A stretch of 64,000 nt of DNA from Spinacia oleracea (taxonomy: Eukaryota > Streptophyta > Magnoliopsida > Caryophyllales > Amaranthaceae), in NCBI RefSeq assembly GCF_020520425.1, contig NC_079492.1, forward strand, positions 66,703,671 to 66,767,670, read 5' to 3'. Shown here piece by piece: positions 42,901 through 51,816 of this stretch. The position numbers were made by a program, and so were the translations under genes. Positions within the stretch are counted from its first letter, which is position 1. The number at the start of each line of letters is the position of its first letter. A model generated the notes under the pieces. That model was not told the DNA's origin. It saw only the letters and a program-made list of their open reading frames with translations, and did no database searches.

Positions 42901-43869
42901 TCAACGATAGATGAACGGACGATGAAAAAGGAAACCAGCCGAGGAGACATCAAGATATCTAGCGTATTGCATACTACAAAGTACCTGATCGATAAAATCG
43001 TTGTAACCCCAATCATGGTTTCCCCAAACCTCGAACACCGCCTTCTCCAAAAACCGGAAACTCTCTTTCGAGTGAATGAATTGATGTATTGGACTCCCTC
43101 TCCAATGAAAAAACCGCAATTTAGGAGCATGGATCTTTACATGATGTTGAAATATAAAACAGTTCAAGAACTTGGCTCGATCGATAAACAATGTTTGAAG
43201 GTTTTCACATTTAATAGTTATCTCACAAGAAGCAATAGTACCCTCGAACTCGATATTCCTTATAGTTAGACGTTGGAGAGACGGGCACAAGATCTTAAGA
43301 CGGAAGTTTGTATCAAACCTCTTGTTTTCTTGCCCCGAAACTTCGATTTCTTCGAGATCCGGACATTCAATGATCACCATGTGTTTCTTGTTATACACGC
43401 AACGTTCGAAGTGTACGATGAGTTTTTTAAGGTTAGGGCAGTTCGATGAAATCCAATCTCCAAACCATGAATTAGAACCTTTGGTTTTTACTAGTTCGAC
43501 CTCGAAATATCTTAGTACCAATGTTCGAAGAGACGATAGAATTAAGCCTTTAGGTAAGGCTTGGGGACAGTACATTGTCTTGCGTAGTTTCCCCCTACGC
43601 CAAATTAGGGTTAAGGTTTCGAAAGGGTTTTCTTGTTTTGTACTTTTCGAAAGGAAATCTTCGAGAAATTTACGAAATTGGAGGGTTGATGAAGAAGATC
43701 GATGGAGATTTGCGGCGAATGTTAAGGTTGAACTTGATAAACACAAGTTTTGTAGCTTCTTTGACACTTTGATGATCTTGTTCATCTCGTTTTCGTTAAA
43801 TAACGAGTAGATATGGTGAATCAGATGGTTCGGAAGATTGCTTAGCCGATCGATTGCTTCGTTTTCCAT
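42901..43869 (-). CDS. F-box/LRR-type protein, short
   Basis: Single open frame of 322 codons on the minus strand. Residues about 7-44 form a divergent F-box (DRLSNLPNHLIHHIYSLF, then VSKKLQNLC), which would dock on SKP1 in an SCF ubiquitin ligase. The rest is LRR-like, with hydrophobic repeats (NLKKLIVHF, DLEEIEVSG, SLQRLTIRNIEF, NLQTLFIDRAKF, LRFFHWRG) that would bind a target. Many plant members have about 400-500 residues and a C-terminal FBD region, which is absent here. Either the gene is a short form, or it lost its end (the frame stops right after SAGFLFHRPFIYR). The Met at 43867-43869 is the only sensible start and has G at +4. A retroposon fragment sits 68 bp upstream. Confidence 0.72.
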   Translation of the reverse strand: MENEAIDRLSNLPNHLIHHIYSLFNENEMNKIIKVSKKLQNLCLSSSTLTFAANLHRSSSSTLQFRKFLEDFLSKSTKQENPFETLTLIWRRGKLRKTMYCPQALPKGLILSSLRTLVLRYFEVELVKTKGSNSWFGDWISSNCPNLKKLIVHFERCVYNKKHMVIIECPDLEEIEVSGQENKRFDTNFRLKILCPSLQRLTIRNIEFEGTIASCEITIKCENLQTLFIDRAKFLNCFIFQHHVKIHAPKLRFFHWRGSPIHQFIHSKESFRFLEKAVFEVWGNHDWGYNDFIDQVLCSMQYARYLDVSSAGFLFHRPFIYR

Positions 43870-43936
43870 TGATAAAAAGTTCTTCGATGAAAGTAGAGAT
43901 TTAGTTGTGGAAATTAGTATATACGTAGTATTTGTT

Positions 43937-44027
43937 TTTTTTTTTTTTTAATAGGTAAGAAGAAGGGACCCTAACTGAACCAACACCTAGCACAGGTTAA
44001 CAAGTCCAACTTCGCAGGTCATTGTTT
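43937..44027 (-). mobile_element. Short retroposon tail upstream of the F-box gene
   Basis: 91 bp starting with a T-run (a poly-A tail on the minus strand) and flanked by the 13-bp target-site duplication CGTAGTATTTGTT (43924-43936 and 44028-44040). It looks like the extreme 3' end of a LINE or SINE (AATAGGTAAGAAGAAGG). It is in the likely promoter or 5' untranslated region of the F-box gene. Confidence 0.85.
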
Positions 44028-44040
44028 CGTAGTATTTGTT

Positions 44041-44289
44041 ACATTGAAGGTAAAGTGAAGATTTTGATTTCTTTGACGAGTTTATATAATATGGGAAAGG
44101 AACTATATTATTATTGTCCATACATTATTTAGCAGTAGTATTATAGTATGATTATGATAGTATTAAAGAATTATACTTGTTATAATATTCCTCGATGTAG
44201 TTTATGGCAAGTGATTTTGTATGTTTATAAATCATTGTGAATTTTAAACATGTAGTGCCGTGCACGAGTCGTATTTTGTAAAAAAAAAT
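44041..44289. other. Intergenic DNA left of the Mutator-like element
   Basis: AT-rich, no gene seen. The last nine bases, AAAAAAAAT (44281-44289), are duplicated on the other side of the next element. Confidence 0.4.
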
Positions 44290-45716
44290 CGGTTTTTTCA
44301 TGAAATACCCCTGAGGTTTCACAAAACGCACCAAATACACCTGCGCGTTTCAAATCACATAATATACCCCTATTTAAACTTAAATGCACCAAATGCCCCT
44401 AGACTTAACGGAAGTCTAACTCCGTTAACATTAACTCTTAATTTATCCGACTAATCCTAATTAAATACTAATTAGCCTAATTAATCCTAAATAACACCTA
44501 AAGAACCCTAATTAACTCTAAATCCCCTCTCTTCTCTCACTCTCCTCTCAATCTCAAGTCCCTTTTTTTCTGGGTATCAAAATGGTGAAACCAACCACAA
44601 TTTTTCCTTTCTTCAAACCATCTTCATCAAATATCAATTGCTAACTCAAACCCCCAAATATTCGAACCCAGATTTTCGAGTGAATTGAAATCGTGAACAT
44701 GAATTGAAGTTTGATGAAGAAGGAAAAGATTAAGACGATGACGAATGGTGATGATGATACTGTAACGGCGGAGGTTGCGGCGGAAGTAACAGATGAGGGA
44801 AAGGGTTGCGGCGGTGGGGGCGGCTCCTTTTCTCTCTTCTGTTCCTTTCTCTCTCCTTATCTTTCATTGCTTTCTTTGCAGCCTTAATTGAATCAATTTC
44901 TGGGTTTTAAGCCCCAATTCTTCGATTTCAGCCATAATGGAATGCAAAATTAAATTGAAAAATCAAACAAGAATGCAAAAATCATCCTGGGTTATAATAG
45001 AATTAACGGTTTCTTCATCTGAATAAATCAGATTAAAGTCGACCCTCTATCCGCGATTCTAATTTGCATACGCAATTCTAATCCTCTTCTCCTCCCACAA
45101 CATGCATCTCCATTAACAAATGAAAGGTCATACCTTTGGTTTATACCAGACTCAATCATCTTCAAAAACATACAAAATGTCAGATTATCAATCTTGTCAA
45201 CAACAATGAAATTTCTCTTTGCAGGTTGTCAATTGCAAAAATTCAATGATACCAATAACTTAATTTCCAAAAATGGAAATAATAATAAAGTGGGCTGCAG
45301 ATTAAAGAGATCGAGTCATCGAGAGAGCTTGACACTAGCTTACTACTTTTCTCTAACTTTTTTTTTTTTGGTAATCTACAACTTCTATCTCTCATACCCT
45401 TTGTGTTGTTGCATACTTGCAAATATCAAAAGAAAGAATCGAGAAGAAAAATGGCAGAAGAAGAGGAGGAGAGGAGAGAGAAGAAGAAGAAGAGGAGGAG
45501 AGGAGGAATTTTGTTTTAAAAAAAAAAAGTTAAATGTAAAATATTGGGTGAGTAAGGGTATAAAGGTACAATAATGCTAACGGAATATTAACGGCGTTAA
45601 GTCTAGGGGCATTTGGTGCACTTTAAGTTTAAATAGGGGTGTATTATGTGATTCGAAACGCGCGGGTGTATTTGGTGCGTTTCGTGAAACCTCAGGGGCA
45701 TTTCATGAAAAAACCG
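44290..45716. mobile_element. Non-autonomous Mutator-like element with long inverted ends
   Basis: 1,427 bp. The ends are about 120-bp inverted repeats (CGGTTTTTTCATGAAATACC, then CTGAGGTTTCAC, ACGCACCAAATACACC, TTTAAACTTAAA, GCCCCTAGACTTAACG), about 90 percent alike by eye. They are flanked by a 9-bp duplication AAAAAAAAT (44281-44289 and 45717-45725), the Mutator length, though this target is low-complexity. There is no transposase. The interior (44520-45560) has gene-like composition: a GGCGGAGGTTGCGGCGG stretch and GAAGAAGAGG runs. It could be captured host DNA, but I do not recognise a gene. Confidence 0.82.
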
Positions 45717-46890
45717 AAAAAAAATTACATTAGGTTTATACCGTAATCTTTCTTATATTAGATTTCCTAATACAATAGAACTATGTTTGTAAAGTTTCCT
45801 ATAAAACAGGATGAGCTTGGGAATTTTAGGACTCTTAGACTAATAAGAAGTATATATATACACTATTTTGGTGAAGGTGTTATGCGTCTATCACAATACT
45901 TAGTACAGAGTGCTACGTACTACGTATATCACAAGATGTCAAGTTTTATCACAATAGTGAAGGTGTTATGCGTCTACCACAATACTTAGTACAGGTGTTA
46001 TCCGTTTTAATCTTTTCTGGATAGTTTTTTATCTTCTACTTTATTCTAGTTTTAGCTCATATATATTGTATAACTTTTATACTCTTGTTTGACCTTCCGT
46101 AACTTTAATATTAATGTTCATCTACTCACATTTTTTGAGAATTTATAACCACTCATTTTTCCACTTGTTACCCATCATCATATAGTAATAGACAGCAAAG
46201 TTCCTTAACTATCGTGCAAATAATAAATGTGAAAATCATTTAAGAACAATGTAGTATTTCATTAATCTTGTCTACACTCGTTATTTTGGGTGATGATAAA
46301 GGTCTCAAGTTGCGACAATATTTATTTGTCGCAATCTTAATTGTCGAAGTTAAGGAACTTCCAGCAGGTTCGACCGAACTTACCAGCAGGTTCGACCAAT
46401 CTAAGAGTTCGGCCGAAATTCCAGCAGGTTCGACCGAACTTACCCAAAGTTCGGGCAAACCTCCAAAATCTCAAAGTTCCTGACTCTCTTCAGGTTCGGT
46501 CGAACCACCTAAGAGTTCGGCCGAACTTCCCCTGCTGCATGACAGCTTCTCGTAAAATAGTCATAACTCCCTCATTTCTCATCCAAAATGAGCTTATGAC
46601 CAGGCGTTGGAAAGGTATTGAGCCAAGCTTTCACCTCCAACTTGAATCAACTCAATCTAATGAGTATATCATGAGATATGTCCATTTTAAGTCAGACCAT
46701 CCACTATAACACCCTAAAATCCTTAAAGGAAGATTCGAGGCACACATAACAGATGGCACATAAAAGCCTTCGATCTACTTGAATTTTTTGCCAGGGAAAT
46801 GAGAGAATACAATCAATATATTGATTATGTTGTTTGTTTCGAAGTCAGATCAGACCCTCGAACTATTATCGAATTTGTGCGGACACGTTA
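45717..46890. other. Intergenic DNA with small repeats
   Basis: 45871-45908 and 45957-45994 are a 38-bp direct repeat (GTGAAGGTGTTATGCGTCTA...). 46299-46345 resembles the left end of the inner element at 37259 (GATGATAAAGGTCTCAAG). 46345-46530 is the palindromic repeat listed next. 46700 onward (TAACACCCTAAAATCC) resembles the start of some Ty3/gypsy LTRs, not proven. Confidence 0.5.
46345..46530. repeat. Palindromic short repeats (GTTCGACCGAAC / GTTCGGCCGAAC)
   Basis: At least six copies or variants of a near-palindromic 12-mer, alternating with CAGCAGG and CTAAGA spacers. Open frames here (QVRPNLP-like) are products of the repeat. Confidence 0.8.
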
Positions 46891-47176
46891 CTCCCTCCGT
46901 CCCAGATTAGTTGTTACACTTTCCTTTTTCGTCCGTCCCAGATTAGTTGTTACACTTATAAATTAGGAATGACCCCGCAATTATTATATTGTCTCTCTCT
47001 TCCCACTAAATATTTTTTTTGTCCCCACACCCTCTCTCATTCAATTAAAAAAATACTCCACTAACTCCTATCACATCTACTTTTTCAATAAAATAATAAT
47101 TGATAACCAAACAACCACTTATCACCTAAAACTTTTTGCAAAGGTAAGTGTAACGACTAATCTGGGACGTGGGGAG
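46891..47176. mobile_element. Stowaway MITE
   Basis: 286 bp, CTCCCTCCGTCCCAGATTAG to CTGGGACGTGGGGAG, with TA on both sides (46889-46890 and 47177-47178). An extra TCCGTCCCAGATTAGTTG near the left end makes that end partly duplicated. Confidence 0.9.
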
Positions 47177-47178
47177 TA

Positions 47179-48520
47179 CTAATTAGCTAAATGTATGTAC
47201 GTGAATTTGTCTAACAAGTGCAGGAAAATATTGTCTTCATTTTTCTCCTTATTCCCTTTGATCGAGCACCATCAATTGTCTTCCTTCTCTTCCGGAAAGC
47301 GAATAATAAGCTCAACAAATCCTCCACTATACTTAATTCAACCAAAATTAGTGTTTACTCCCACCGTTCATGAATACTTGCAAAGTTTGACTTTTGCACT
47401 ATTCATACATTAACTTTGATTAAATTTTCTTAATAGTAGTAGCTCGAACGCGCGCGTTGCGCGCGGTATATCTTGGAGCAGCAGATTGGCATCAGTCTTG
47501 GTCTAGTACTCTATGCGCCTTTGTATTAGTGATAAGTAGTTTCGGTTTAGAAAGTTATTTTCCAAAATGGATACTCGGATGACAAGGTAATGAAAAACTA
47601 CATACTTATACAAAGATAAATCGATAGATAGAAAAAAGTATAGGACTTGTACTCTCCAACGTGCACATCGTTTTGGCAAAATAACAACCAGTCCTATATT
47701 TTTCCTTTGGTAGCACTAAGATTTCTTATTACTTTGAAACAGAGCACATGGTGTCATGGTGAAGCAAGTACAATATAACACATTATACTATTACACATTA
47801 TGATAGATAGCTAGGTTTGCAACAACCCTTTTGTGCTTTTGTGAACATCCTCGTTAATTAAGGGTCCGTTCGGGAACGTTGCAGTTTTCAGTTTTTTCGT
47901 TTTTTTACATAAAAAGCAAAACGCACTTGTTCGGAAAAAGTGATTTTAAAATCAAACTTCACTCAGTTTTTGTATAAAAAAACGGAAAAGCAGCATCCAC
48001 TAAAAGTGGTTTCAGAATTTTTGTTATGTTTTGGGAAAAGCATCTATCTCAGTCTCTCTCTCTCCTCTGTCCTCTTTTTAACTTCCTCCATAGACTTTCT
48101 CTCTCCTCCCTCCTCCTAGTTTGCATCGTTAGAGACCAAACCTTTTTCCAGAAATTTCTACCTTACTCTTCCCTAATCTTTATATTCCACAATTCCTTTT
48201 TCACCTCGATTTAATATGTTTTTTTTATATAACTCAACTATTGCTATTATCATTATAATATTTTCCAGCCTTAAAAATCAAGCACTTTTCATCAAAAAAG
48301 GTTGAGAAATTTTGATGATGATGTTGAAATTGAAGAAATTTTTGAGAGAAATTGATGCGCTATTGGAGCGAGACAAAGAACCATATGGGGTAATTTATTT
48401 ATTTTAAAAAATGAAAATCTGCAAAATTGCAAATACAATCAAGCCTCTAGTTAATTGTGAAATTCTGGAGTATCTTCAGTAGAAGAGAAAGAGGGAGGGG
48501 GTTTAATACTATATCCCTTC
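47179..48520. other. Intergenic DNA left of the Tat element
   Basis: No gene seen. 47440-47470 has CGAACGCGCGCGTTGCGCGCGG, a GC-rich hairpin in AT-rich DNA. 47868-48010 starts GGGTCCGTTCGGGAACG, like the end of some hAT MITEs, but no partner end was found. Confidence 0.4.
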
Positions 48521-48532
48521 TTTGTCAGAAGA

Positions 48533-49016
48533 TGTAGATAAAAAAGGTAGATGTACGGGGTGTCCTACCGGCACCACCTGGTACCGGCAGAACTCCCCGT
48601 ATGTAAACTTAACCTGCAGGTAATCTGGTCATCTTAGGTAAATATCCTCTACCGGCATTATTTGCAAGACCCCCTACCGGCATTATCATGAAGACAACCA
48701 ACCAAGGGTCACTATCAACGGGTCGCTATCTAACCACAAGAGACCTACCAGATCGTACCCTTGGATTGGTCTATATAAGGAGCACCTCATTTATTGCTAT
48801 GAGGTACACAAACACTTAAACACACTTCTTTCTTACTCTCTAATCATCTCTTAATCATCTCTTAATCTCTCAGTAATCTTACTTAAGCATCGGAGGGGGG
48901 ATCCTCGAACCACCCCCGAGGCTAGTTAATCCATTCTGTTGTGCAGATACCAACCGGCACTCTCAACAGGAATCCAGTATCCCACAGTCAGCTGTTCTCA
49001 TTCCACACCCGGAACA
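48533..49016 (+). repeat. 5' LTR of the Tat element
   Basis: It ends ACCCGGAACA at 49016, followed by the primer site. The left border is uncertain (TGTAGATAAA at 48533, or TGTCAG at 48523) because the 3' LTR is not in the window. TATATAA at 48773-48779 in CTATATAAGGAG is a good TATA box, so RNA would start near 48805. CTACCGGCA phrases recur in the upstream half. Confidence 0.75.
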
Positions 49017-49036
49017 ATTGGCGCTAGAAGGAGGGG
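49017..49036 (+). other. Primer-binding site of the Tat element
   Basis: ATTGGCGCTAGAAGGAGGGG directly after the LTR. TGGCGC at this place is typical of plant Ty3/gypsy elements. I did not assign the tRNA. Confidence 0.75.
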
Positions 49037-49068
49037 ACCTTATCCCTTGAAACGGTAGAACAGTCAGC

Positions 49069-51816
49069 ATGAATTTCTCACAGAAAGACGGTAAAAAATC
49101 AAAGAAAGGTCAAGAAAAAGCAACAACCCCGCAACCGGCGACAACCTCCAAGTTCCAACCCTCACTTCTAAACCCCGCCCATCCGTCACAAGCACAATCA
49201 GTTATAAGCCCAGCAACAAAAAACACCTCGATACCGGCACAAAAGGAATTCACAGTGGAGGACGATGATGAGTTAGAAATAGAAAGCCCTGCCAGAGAGC
49301 AACCGAAAACTCCGCTGGAGCAGACGCTGCAGGAGCGCCTGTCTCCCCTGTCGGAAGTATTCACGGGAGAGCAATTGAAAACACTGTCAGCGGTGATGGC
49401 TGCTTTGTCAGAGCTACCAGCCTCGCAGCAGCTAGGGTCAGTCGGCAGTCTAAGAAAGACCAGGTCGGCAGTTCCCCAGCTACCTGTTAGGGATCTCCTA
49501 ACCGCCCTGAATCAAGAAAACACCCCAGAAAAAAGAAAGCGCTCGGATCCGGCGGAAACAGAATGGCCTGAAACAGAGCAAGTCCCAATCACGGAATATG
49601 AACGAAGAGCGCCGGTTCTACAGATAGCTAGGCGGCAGACAATCCAGCCAAAGGATTCTCCTCTGTGCCGAGAAATCCTAGAAGAAAGGATGGAAAGGAT
49701 AAAAATCCCGACAGGGAGATACGATGGGACGACGGATCCGGAGGATCACTGCACCACATTCGAACAACACATGATGCTGTACACAGATTCTGATGCCATG
49801 TGGTGCAAAGTATTCCCATCTACACTCTTAGGAGTTGCAGCGAGCTGGTATAAGGGCATAGAGGCACACTCCATATACAGTTTCCGACAGCTGCAGGCGT
49901 CGTTTTTGTCACGATTTGTGAGCAAACAGAAGAGAAAGAAATCATCGGGAGAGTTGATGTCGTTCGCTCAAAGAGATAGAGAGCCGTTAAGAGATTATCT
50001 CACCCGCTTTAACAACGAATCAATCACTATTCCCAATTTGCAGCAGGAGGTTGCTGTTCTGGCTCTGATGAGGGGAATGCAAGAGTGCGAATTCAAGAAA
50101 TATCTCAGCCGGAAGTCATACACCAATCTGGGTGACGTCCTGCACAAGGCCAACGAGTACATCAGGGGGGATGAAATGATGAAGATCTCCAATGTGGTAG
50201 TGGCAACCGGCGGAAATGTCGGGTACAATCCAGGCTATAACCCACAGGCGGGAAAAGGAGGAAACAATTTATATCAGAGCAATAATCAGCAAGGGGCAGG
50301 CCAGAGAAACCAGAATAACAGAAATGCCAATCCACAAGGGCAGAGAAGCCGGCAAGACAGAAGGGAGTCCAGAGGACTCTTTGATAACTACACTCCGCTG
50401 AACACACTGCGGACGGCAATTTATAACATAAACAACAAGATGGACGGCTGGAGAAGGCCGCCACCAATGCAGAGTAGGGAAAGGAATGTCAAGAAATTCT
50501 GTGACTTCCATAATGAGCACGGCCACCTAACAGAGGACTGCAGAGACCTCAAAGACAACATTGAGGATATGGTCAGAAAGGTGTATTTCTCACAGTATAG
50601 GGCGAGGCAAGGAAATGGTAACAACAACTCGGTGGGGGGAAACCCTACCAATTCATACCGGCCACAACAGCAAAATCAACAACAATACCCTAGAATCGAG
50701 CAGCCATATCAGCCGCCTAGAATCGAGCAAAAACAGCCGGAAACCAGTGCCAGAGCAGAACAGAGGGATGGCGGGAAAAAATCACCCATGTATGTAATTT
50801 CTGGCGGTCCAGTCCACGGAGGGACAATAAGCGGCGCCAGTAGAAGCTTGGAGGAACACAGGCACATGGTAAACTATCATAACACAAGAGTGTGGCCTAA
50901 CCCACCCAGCATACCAGTGATGACGTTCTCGGAATCGGATTGCAGAGGCATCATTTTCCCGCATGATGACCCACTAGTTCTTACAATTGATATAGCAAAT
51001 GCCGATGTGAACAGAGTACTGGTAGACGGCGGCAGCTCAGCAAACATCATCTTCTGGGAAGCCTTCAAACAATTGCACATACCAGAGGACGAGCTTCAAA
51101 GGGTGAGCTACCCAGTAATCGGTTTCTCAGGATCTACAGTGTACCCAGAGGGTAGTATAAGGCTGCCGGTGAAAATCGGAGAAGGATCTGAAATGCGAGA
51201 TCTCATGGTGGATTTCCTAGTCATTAAAGTACCAGCGGCCTACAATGTGATCATCGGTCGCCCATTCATACATGACGTGCAGGCGGTAGTCTCCACCTAT
51301 CACCTGACAATGATATATATGTCGAACCTGGAAAGGCCGGCAAAGATAAGGGGAAGTCAGTTGGCGGCAAGGTCCTGTTACTTGACTGCTTTGAGAACAC
51401 CGGGAAGAATGGTCCCAGAAGTAAACTTGACTACTGAGCCGGCAAGGCAAGAGGTACACTTGACTACTAAGCCGGCAAGACAAGAACAACTGCCAAAAAG
51501 AAAGAGCTGCACAAAAAGGGGTCGAACCGACCTGAACATGGAACACTTTGATGAGAGGCCGGTATCAGCACCTAGACCAATGCCAGATGGTCTGACAGAA
51601 AATATCGAGCTGGAGGTTGGAAACATGGATAGAACAGTCGTGATCGGTACAGAAATGGGGAGTGACATGAAGGTTAACCTCATAAGCTTGCTGAGAGAGC
51701 ACGCGGACATCTTCGCATTCTCGGCGGATGAGATGCCTGGTATCGATCCAGAGATAATGGTCCACCGATTAAACGCCGACAGAAATGTTAGGCCTGTACG
51801 GCAGAAAAAAACGTAA
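49069..51816 (+). CDS. Tat gag-protease
   Basis: 915 codons, open throughout. The N-terminal third is a low-complexity, charged leader. A retrotransposon gag domain lies at about residues 235-370 (WCKVFPSTLLGVAASWYKG, SFRQLQASFLSRFVSKQK, LRDYLTRFNNESI). A Gln/Asn-rich stretch follows, then a zinc-knuckle-like CDFHNEHGHLTEDC near residue 477. The aspartic protease has LVDGGSSANIIF near residue 650 (DGG in place of the usual DTG/DSG, as commonly seen in Tat/Athila-type elements) and YNVIIGRPFIHD. The end (HADIFAFSADEMPGIDP) is the usual lead-in to RT. The frame leaves the RT frame in an A7 run (51805-51811). In the intact element gag and pol would be one polyprotein or be joined by a frame shift. 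Confidence 0.9.
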   Translation: MNFSQKDGKKSKKGQEKATTPQPATTSKFQPSLLNPAHPSQAQSVISPATKNTSIPAQKEFTVEDDDELEIESPAREQPKTPLEQTLQERLSPLSEVFTGEQLKTLSAVMAALSELPASQQLGSVGSLRKTRSAVPQLPVRDLLTALNQENTPEKRKRSDPAETEWPETEQVPITEYERRAPVLQIARRQTIQPKDSPLCREILEERMERIKIPTGRYDGTTDPEDHCTTFEQHMMLYTDSDAMWCKVFPSTLLGVAASWYKGIEAHSIYSFRQLQASFLSRFVSKQKRKKSSGELMSFAQRDREPLRDYLTRFNNESITIPNLQQEVAVLALMRGMQECEFKKYLSRKSYTNLGDVLHKANEYIRGDEMMKISNVVVATGGNVGYNPGYNPQAGKGGNNLYQSNNQQGAGQRNQNNRNANPQGQRSRQDRRESRGLFDNYTPLNTLRTAIYNINNKMDGWRRPPPMQSRERNVKKFCDFHNEHGHLTEDCRDLKDNIEDMVRKVYFSQYRARQGNGNNNSVGGNPTNSYRPQQQNQQQYPRIEQPYQPPRIEQKQPETSARAEQRDGGKKSPMYVISGGPVHGGTISGASRSLEEHRHMVNYHNTRVWPNPPSIPVMTFSESDCRGIIFPHDDPLVLTIDIANADVNRVLVDGGSSANIIFWEAFKQLHIPEDELQRVSYPVIGFSGSTVYPEGSIRLPVKIGEGSEMRDLMVDFLVIKVPAAYNVIIGRPFIHDVQAVVSTYHLTMIYMSNLERPAKIRGSQLAARSCYLTALRTPGRMVPEVNLTTEPARQEVHLTTKPARQEQLPKRKSCTKRGRTDLNMEHFDERPVSAPRPMPDGLTENIELEVGNMDRTVVIGTEMGSDMKVNLISLLREHADIFAFSADEMPGIDPEIMVHRLNADRNVRPVRQKKT

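Noticed and set aside
45194..45574. 126-codon frame in the Mutator-like element
   Set aside because: The Lys/Arg/Glu-rich part comes from a GAAGAAGAGG run and no domain is seen.
46341..46709. Frame with repeated QVRPNLP
   Set aside because: Direct product of the palindromic GTTCGACCGAAC repeats.
47868..48430. GGGTCCGTTCGGG start as the left end of a hAT MITE
   Set aside because: I found no matching right end or target-site duplication.
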